A DNA stretch of 26,924 nt from Bacteroidota bacterium. Lineage in GTDB: Bacteria > Bacteroidota > Bacteroidia > Chitinophagales > Chitinophagaceae. Position numbers and translations under genes: made by a program. Location: assembly GCA_023409975.1 (NCBI GenBank), contig JAEYQO010000073.1:1-26924 (forward strand). Reading direction: 5' to 3'. The notes under the pieces are model-generated. The model searched no databases. It was not told the origin of the DNA and saw only the letters and a list, made by a program, of their open reading frames with translations. This document shows, piece by piece, positions 22,237-26,924 of this stretch (the stretch's first letter is position 1; the number at the start of each line of letters is the position of its first letter).

Positions 22237-23940
22237 TTAGTAAAAATTGTAGTCTCTCCTTGCAATATTCAGTCTGAGGCCTCCGTAAACATAATTCGTG
22301 ACATGTCTCGGGAACAGGTCATCCTCATAAGAATATACCCTTCGTCCGGCACCCAGATCAATAAACAGGTTCTCACGGAGCTCGTATGATGCATTCAGCT
22401 CTCCTGACAGACAGGTAGCCCTTACACCGTGAATCAGCGAAATATCATAGTTGCTCGAACGGGTCCTGTAATCCATGAAGATATTCGCCCCGTTGTTAGA
22501 TCCCGCTGTATCAGTTCCCTGCTGATAATACATCCCCCTGAAACTCAGAAAGAGATCCTTCAAAGGCTGGTATCTTATGATACCGAGAAACTCCAAGAAA
22601 TTGGCCTCCAGCGGATGCGCGAGAGGCTGATTATAGTGGGTGTAGTTCGCGACGCTGTCAAAATGGGAATAGGTATACGGTCTCACAAGGTTCATTTCTC
22701 CCTGAATATCCAGGTTCTTGATTCCGGCTACGTCAAAGTATTTTCCGCCAAGCTGCAGCCCAAATTTATTGGCCCAGTAACCGCGGCCACCAAAAAGCTC
22801 CTTAGCTGTAAATTCATCTAGCATGAACTGACCGTAAAACTGGAGTTTCCTGGCGGCAATGGCTTTGAAGGTGAAACCAATATTCACATTGTCCGGACTG
22901 CCCAGACCTCTTTCCATGCTACGGTAAAAGATCACCGGGATCAGATAGCGGAATTCATATCGGTCCGGTCTGCCAAATATTACACTCTCATAAAAACCCA
23001 GGTTCAGCCACCGCGTCACATTCACATTCAGCATGTGTATGGCCGCATATTTTTGTTTCAGTCTCGAGTCGCCTCCCTTACCCCTGTAAAACTGTGGTGT
23101 CAGTTCCAGGAACAGGTTCTGGTAATTCAGCTTCCAGATCTTTGTGTTCAGACGTAAAAAGGTAGCCCCTGCGGAAAAATCACTCAGCAGCAGACTGCGC
23201 ATTCCGTCTCCGATGAAGTGACGGTCATACCCGAAGGTGACATTGATATGATCCTTAACGGCAGCAAAGTCGATATATCCTCTCGCCTGCATGTAATCAT
23301 AGTCCTTCCCCTTCACGGTAAAGAAATCCACACCAGGCACCGCCCGGTGACTGCTGATCCAGTCGCTCACAAACCGTGGTGTCTGCTCCTGGTTCTCCGT
23401 TACCATCGTGTAGAAACCTACTTTGTTCAGTATCCTTCCCCGCACTTCAACGCCCCGGGTGTTCAACACCCTGTTGCCACTATTATCCGTATTCCTGTCG
23501 TGCAGCACCTGGAAGTTCAACACAGGGTTCACCACCAGAAAGAAGTTTTCCTTATTGAGGTGAAAAAAATCAGGCTGCTTTTTATAGAACCGTTTGAACC
23601 AGGGACGCCTTGAATCAATCGCACCATCTCCGTCCGGCGTCCATTCTCCATTCACGGAGATCATCCTTTCTATATTATACCGGTCCAGAAGACTGAGCCC
23701 CGAACCCGTATCAGCCTGTTGCTCCAGTAAAAAGGAAACAGCCCCCTTGCGCGAGATCGGCTTCACAGTCGTAAAGAATTCATTGGTCAGGCTGCCCGAC
23801 TTCGTTTCCAGTCGATCCAGTAGCTGGTATTCTTCTATGCCCTGCTGGAGATAGGTGGTCTGAGCCTGCACTGCGGGGGCAAGACCGGCCAAAGCCAGCA
23901 TCAGCCCCAGCCGGAGGAAAATGTATGGCCTGGGAAACAT
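22237..23940 (-). CDS. Wzi-family outer membrane beta-barrel protein (capsule assembly)
   Basis: 567 residues from ATG 23940, beginning with a signal peptide MFPRPYIFLRLGLMLALAG to AVQAQ (about 1-27). An in-frame ATG at 23976 would add 12 residues but overlaps the -33 box of the promoter, so it is rejected. The mature protein has many alternating strand patterns ending in aromatic residues, GYDRHFIGDGMRSLLLSDFS and a terminal YVYGGLRLNIARRDYNFY strand suited to BAM recognition. It resembles Bacteroidota members of the capsule assembly Wzi family, which anchor or organise polysaccharide on the outer surface. It is the first gene of a minus-strand unit with sugar-modifying enzymes, which supports a polysaccharide role; the exact partner glycan is not known. 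Confidence 0.82.
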   Translation of the reverse strand: MFPRPYIFLRLGLMLALAGLAPAVQAQTTYLQQGIEEYQLLDRLETKSGSLTNEFFTTVKPISRKGAVSFLLEQQADTGSGLSLLDRYNIERMISVNGEWTPDGDGAIDSRRPWFKRFYKKQPDFFHLNKENFFLVVNPVLNFQVLHDRNTDNSGNRVLNTRGVEVRGRILNKVGFYTMVTENQEQTPRFVSDWISSHRAVPGVDFFTVKGKDYDYMQARGYIDFAAVKDHINVTFGYDRHFIGDGMRSLLLSDFSAGATFLRLNTKIWKLNYQNLFLELTPQFYRGKGGDSRLKQKYAAIHMLNVNVTRWLNLGFYESVIFGRPDRYEFRYLIPVIFYRSMERGLGSPDNVNIGFTFKAIAARKLQFYGQFMLDEFTAKELFGGRGYWANKFGLQLGGKYFDVAGIKNLDIQGEMNLVRPYTYSHFDSVANYTHYNQPLAHPLEANFLEFLGIIRYQPLKDLFLSFRGMYYQQGTDTAGSNNGANIFMDYRTRSSNYDISLIHGVRATCLSGELNASYELRENLFIDLGAGRRVYSYEDDLFPRHVTNYVYGGLRLNIARRDYNFY

Positions 23941-23946
23941 GTTATG

Positions 23947-23977
23947 CAAAGATTGTGAGTTTGACTTGATTTCCAAA
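23947..23977 (-). promoter_or_regulatory. Promoter of the wzi-wbpB-wbpD-DUF4184 unit
   Basis: On the minus strand TTTG (23977-23974) is followed after 19 bases by AATCTTTG (23954-23947), a one-mismatch version of TAnnTTTG. The ATG at 23940 follows after six bases, so the transcript would be almost leaderless. Confidence 0.6.
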
Positions 23978-24075
23978 CATCAGGATTCAACATATCTGTT
24001 CGGACGGGTAGGGGAAAAGGGTTTAGGAAATCACAAAAATGACCCTGTCGCTCCGGCAAACTATAGTAAAAGAGA

Positions 24076-24083
24076 TACCTTTG
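24076..24083 (+). promoter_or_regulatory. -7 element of the dxr-rseP promoter
   Basis: TACCTTTG is a perfect TAnnTTTG match, about 24 bases before the dxr ATG at 24108. No TTTG stands at the ideal -33 distance. It supports the start at 24108 over the in-frame ATG at 24039, which lies upstream of it. Confidence 0.5.
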
Positions 24084-24107
24084 AAGCCTTACAAAATCAA
24101 TGCATCC

Positions 24108-25277
24108 ATGAAGCGGTTAGCCATACTTGGCTCAACAGGATCTATAGGCACACAGGCGTTGGAAGTGATGGAAGCACATCCTGATCTGTTTCAGGCTGAG
24201 ATCCTAAGTGCCCACAGCAATGACTCTCTCCTGATCGAGCAGGCCAGGAAGTTCAGGCCCAACGCAGTGGTAATCACGGACACCACAAAGTATGAAACGG
24301 TGAAGGAAGCACTCTCCGGTCTCCCTGTCAAAGTCTTTGCCGGCGCGGAGTCTTTAAATGATGTCGTTCAGTGGGATTCAGTTGATCTGGTAATAGGTGC
24401 TATCGTCGGTTTTGCAGGTTTACACTCTGTCATCGCAGCCATCGAGGCTGGAAAACCAGTTGCACTGGCCAATAAGGAAACGCTGGTTGTGGCAGGTGAT
24501 ATTGTTATGGAACTGGCCCGCAGAAAAGGTGTTCCCGTAATTCCAGTGGATAGTGAGCACTCCGCCATCTTCCAGTGTCTGGTAGGGGAAGACTGGTCTT
24601 CCATAGAAAAGATCATCCTTACCGCAAGCGGCGGTCCCTTCCTTGGTAGAAAGACCAACTACCTCGTAAACGTCAAGGCCTCCCACGCACTACAACACCC
24701 AAACTGGACCATGGGTGCCAAAATAACGATAGATTCCGCCACGCTGATGAATAAAGGGCTGGAGATGATTGAGGCCAAATGGCTGTTCGGTCTGCAAAAT
24801 GAACAGATTGAAGTCGTCATCCATCCGCAGTCTATCCTGCATTCCTTCGTTCAGTTCCGCGATGGGTCTATCAAGGCGCAAATGGGGCTCCCCGATATGA
24901 AGCTGCCCATCCAGTATGCCATGGGCTGGCCAAAACGCCTGGAGAATGATTTCAAAAGGTTTAGCTTCCGCGACTTCCCCAAACTCACCTTCGATCAGCC
25001 TGATTACAAAACCTTCCGGAACCTGGCGCTTGCCAAAGAGGCTCTGGAGAAAGGCGGAAACCTCGCCTGTATCATGAATGCTGCCAACGAAGTGGTTGTA
25101 CATGCCTTCCTGCAGAATAAAGTAGGCTTCCTGGAGATGAGCGAAATGATCGAGAAAACCATGGAGCGGATCCCTTTCATCGAAAGCCCTTCACTGGCCG
25201 ACTATGAGCAATCTGATAAGGAAGCACGTATCTTAGCCACCGAATTGGTAAAAAAAGGACTGCTTTCGGTCTATTAA
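24108..25277 (+). CDS. dxr: 1-deoxy-D-xylulose 5-phosphate reductoisomerase
   Basis: 389 residues, normal length. Second enzyme of the MEP pathway: converts DXP to MEP with NADPH and a divalent metal. GSTGSIG (8-14) binds NADPH; ALANKETLV (119-127) is the conserved connective motif; metal ligands are D148 and E150 in PVDSEHSAIFQ and E219 in MNKGLEMIEA; SGGPF (174-178) and HPQSILHS mark the substrate site. The start at 24108 matches the family N-terminus (MKRLAILGSTGSIG); the frame extends upstream to ATG 24039 but without family similarity. rseP follows 18 bp downstream, a frequent arrangement. Confidence 0.97.
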   Translation: MKRLAILGSTGSIGTQALEVMEAHPDLFQAEILSAHSNDSLLIEQARKFRPNAVVITDTTKYETVKEALSGLPVKVFAGAESLNDVVQWDSVDLVIGAIVGFAGLHSVIAAIEAGKPVALANKETLVVAGDIVMELARRKGVPVIPVDSEHSAIFQCLVGEDWSSIEKIILTASGGPFLGRKTNYLVNVKASHALQHPNWTMGAKITIDSATLMNKGLEMIEAKWLFGLQNEQIEVVIHPQSILHSFVQFRDGSIKAQMGLPDMKLPIQYAMGWPKRLENDFKRFSFRDFPKLTFDQPDYKTFRNLALAKEALEKGGNLACIMNAANEVVVHAFLQNKVGFLEMSEMIEKTMERIPFIESPSLADYEQSDKEARILATELVKKGLLSVY

Positions 25278-25295
25278 AGTATTTTTAACTCCAAG

Positions 25296-26684
25296 ATGCA
25301 ATTAAATTCAGTTCTTCTACTTTCCGGTGGCTGGGTACAGGCATTACAGCTACTGGCCGCCCTGTCACTACTCATACTCCTCCACGAATTCGGTCATTTC
25401 TTCTTCGCCCGTCTGTTCAAGACCCGCGTTGAGAAGTTCTACCTCTTTTTCGATTTCCTGTTCCCCTTCCCGGGGATCCTGAACTTCTCGCTGTTCAAGA
25501 AAAAGAAGGGCGATACGGAATACGGTCTGGGTTGGTTTCCGCTGGGAGGCTACGTAAAGATCTCCGGTATGGTCGATGAGAGCATGGACAAAGACCAGAT
25601 GAACCAGCCGCCACAACCCTGGGAATACCGGTCAAAGCCAGCCTGGCAGCGACTTTTCATCATGCTGGGCGGTATCCTGATGAATGTGATCGTGGCTATT
25701 CTGATCTACATTGCCATCTTTGGCATATGGGGTGAGAACTACCTTCCGGCTCAGAACGTGAAATATGGGATTGCTGCAGACTCGCTGGCGGAAAGTGTAG
25801 GTTTTAAGGACGGTGACAAAATCGTGAGTGTGGGCGGGCAGCCAGTAGATCGTTTTCAGGATGTGATGAAGACATTCATCCTGGAGGAAGCCAGTACTTT
25901 TGAAGTGATTCGCGATGGACAGCCGGTAACGATCACCATCCCTGAAGGTACGATCCGCCAGATTGTTCAACACCGCAAAAAAAGAAGCCCCTTCATTGAT
26001 ATTCGCACGCCTTTCCTCGTGGGGAAGGTAGAGAATGGATCCGCTGCTGATAAGATCGGACTGAAAGAGGGGGATTCCATCCTGAGCCTGAACGGTCAGG
26101 AAGCTATCTATTTTGATCAGTTTGAAACGATAAAAAAAGGTTTCAAAGGAAAAGAAATTACCCTGTTGGTGCATCGCGACCAGCAGCCGGTGGAGCTGAA
26201 AGGTCAGCTTCCCGAAACCGGAATCCTGGGTTTCCGTCCAAACGTTGAAGCAGAACGGTATTTCCAGCTTGAGACTGTAAAGTATGGACTGGGTGGTGCC
26301 ATAGCCAAAGGGTTTACTCATACCTGGGAAACCTTTGTCTTCTATTGGGATCAATTCCGGTTCCTGTTTACTTCAAAAGAGGTGAAGGCCTCTGAAAGCC
26401 TTGGTGGCATCGTGTCCTTCGGTCAGATGTTCCCGGAAGTCTTTAGCTGGGAAACCTTCCTCGCACTCACAGCCTTCGTTTCTATCATCCTTGCTTTCAT
26501 GAACCTCCTGCCCATCCCCGGCCTCGATGGGGGCTATGTGATCTTCCTGCTCTATGAGCTCGTCTCGGGCAGAAAGGTAAGTGACAAGGTCATGGAAAAG
26601 GCCACCACTGTCGGACTGGTCCTGCTCCTGGCGCTGATGCTCTACGCCAATGGCCTCGACATCTTCCGCCTCTTCAGAAACTAA
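25296..26684 (+). CDS. rseP: RIP zinc metalloprotease RseP
   Basis: 462 residues. Site-2-type intramembrane protease that cleaves anti-sigma factors and remnant signal peptides in the inner membrane. HEFGH (30-34) in the first membrane helix gives two zinc ligands and the catalytic Glu; the LDG motif (410-412, in NLLPIPGLDGG) gives the third ligand. GGYVKISGM lies near 84-91. Two PDZ domains occupy about 145-215 (KDGDKIVSVGGQPV) and 228-305 (KEGDSILSLNGQ). Hydrophobic segments at about 15-35, 117-140, 386-408 and 437-452. It overlaps nothing and follows dxr by 18 bp; a strong hairpin terminator follows its stop. Confidence 0.96.
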   Translation: MQLNSVLLLSGGWVQALQLLAALSLLILLHEFGHFFFARLFKTRVEKFYLFFDFLFPFPGILNFSLFKKKKGDTEYGLGWFPLGGYVKISGMVDESMDKDQMNQPPQPWEYRSKPAWQRLFIMLGGILMNVIVAILIYIAIFGIWGENYLPAQNVKYGIAADSLAESVGFKDGDKIVSVGGQPVDRFQDVMKTFILEEASTFEVIRDGQPVTITIPEGTIRQIVQHRKKRSPFIDIRTPFLVGKVENGSAADKIGLKEGDSILSLNGQEAIYFDQFETIKKGFKGKEITLLVHRDQQPVELKGQLPETGILGFRPNVEAERYFQLETVKYGLGGAIAKGFTHTWETFVFYWDQFRFLFTSKEVKASESLGGIVSFGQMFPEVFSWETFLALTAFVSIILAFMNLLPIPGLDGGYVIFLLYELVSGRKVSDKVMEKATTVGLVLLLALMLYANGLDIFRLFRN

Positions 26685-26702
26685 CTAATCAGAAACTCCT
26701 TT

Positions 26703-26740
26703 AAACAGCAAAGCACCCGTGATTGGGTGCTTTACTGTTT
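26703..26740 (+). terminator. Rho-independent terminator of dxr-rseP
   Basis: AAACAGCAAAGCACCC (26703-26718) and GGGTGCTTTACTGTTT (26725-26740) form a 16-bp stem with one mismatch and a 6-base loop; the descending arm carries its own Ts. The near symmetry could allow it to work on both strands. Confidence 0.85.
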
Positions 26741-26761
26741 GTGGGTAGTGAGGGGAGGCTG

Positions 26762-26924
26762 TTAGCCGTTGGCTGGTGTAGCTGAGGCGAAGGCCCAAGC
26801 CAAAGCCCAGGCCAAAGCCAAAGCGAAGGCCCAGGCCAAAGCTTCCCACAACTCACAACTCACAACCCCCAACCCCCTACAGGGCCGTTGGCCATTAGCC
26901 GTTGGCCGTTGGCTGGTATAGCCA
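26762..26924. repeat. Repeat-rich non-coding edge
   Basis: Three repeat types lie side by side. An 18-base direct repeat, GCCGTTGGCTGGTRTAGC, occurs at 26765-26782 and 26905-26922 with one difference. Between them, ten hexamers of the type AARGCC/CARGCC run from 26784 to 26843, and heptamers ACAACTC stand at 26848-26854 and 26855-26861. GCCGTTGG recurs at 26884-26891 and 26898-26905. The stretch could be read as a Lys-Ala-Gln repeat in one frame, but there is no start or gene-like context. It continues to the window end. Confidence 0.75.

Noticed and set aside
24039..24107. An N-terminal extension of dxr from ATG 24039
   Set aside because: The promoter -7 box at 24076-24083 lies inside it and the family begins at 24108.
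26778..26919. A Lys-Ala-Gln repeat protein encoded by the hexamer array
   Set aside because: No start codon in frame just upstream, the frame soon ends at TAG, and the flanks are non-coding repeats.

Overview
The window looks like a chromosomal stretch from a non-photosynthetic member of the Bacteroidota, most likely a Chitinophagaceae-type organism. Four observations support this: an F-type ATP synthase operon whose subunit a has a signal peptide and a long N-terminal extension; a giant secreted protein ending in a gliding-motility-type (CHU_C, type IX secretion) C-terminal domain; promoters of the TTTG / TAnnTTTG type; and an almost complete lack of Shine-Dalgarno sites. The genus is inference. 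No rRNA, tRNA, CRISPR array or insertion sequence was recognised.

Layout. Bases 1-564 hold the end of a CpcT/CpeT-like gene. After about 400 bp of non-coding DNA, atpB-atpE-atpF-atpH-atpA run left to right (967-5308), with a strong hairpin between atpE and atpF, an in-frame stop codon near the start of atpH, and a clear terminator after atpA where atpG would commonly be found. Next comes a zeta-toxin-like kinase gene, also broken by one in-frame stop, overlapping a small 60-codon ORF (5405-6149). Then a PLP-dependent Cys/Met metabolism enzyme and a thiolase (6263-8688), a convergent CpsB/YwqE-type phosphatase (8761-9543), a group 3 truncated hemoglobin, a convergent pRiA4b ORF-3 family protein whose stop codon abuts that of the hemoglobin, and rpmI-rplT (10859-11498). 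On the minus strand follow fabH, fabG and a very well conserved ACMSD (11624-14587). Bases 14778-19949 encode a 1723-residue multi-domain secreted protein. A four-gene minus-strand unit (23940 down to 19983) encodes a Wzi-like outer-membrane barrel, a WbpB-like dehydrogenase, a WbpD-like acetyltransferase and a DUF4184 membrane protein. The window closes with dxr-rseP and a repeat-rich non-coding edge.

How it works together. Most genes are housekeeping: energy (F1Fo-ATPase), translation (L35, L20), fatty acid synthesis (FabH, FabG), isoprenoids (Dxr) and envelope stress proteolysis (RseP). The accessory part is mainly about the cell surface: CpsB-like phosphatase, Wzi plus UDP-sugar modifying enzymes, and the giant type IX cargo. 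The most notable points are the two nonsense codons lying about 2.4 kb apart in atpH and the toxin-like gene, the toxin-like module occupying the place of atpG, the histidine-rich ends of AtpB, the tandem Ig_7-like repeats of the giant protein, and two kinds of short-unit tandem repeats in intergenic DNA.
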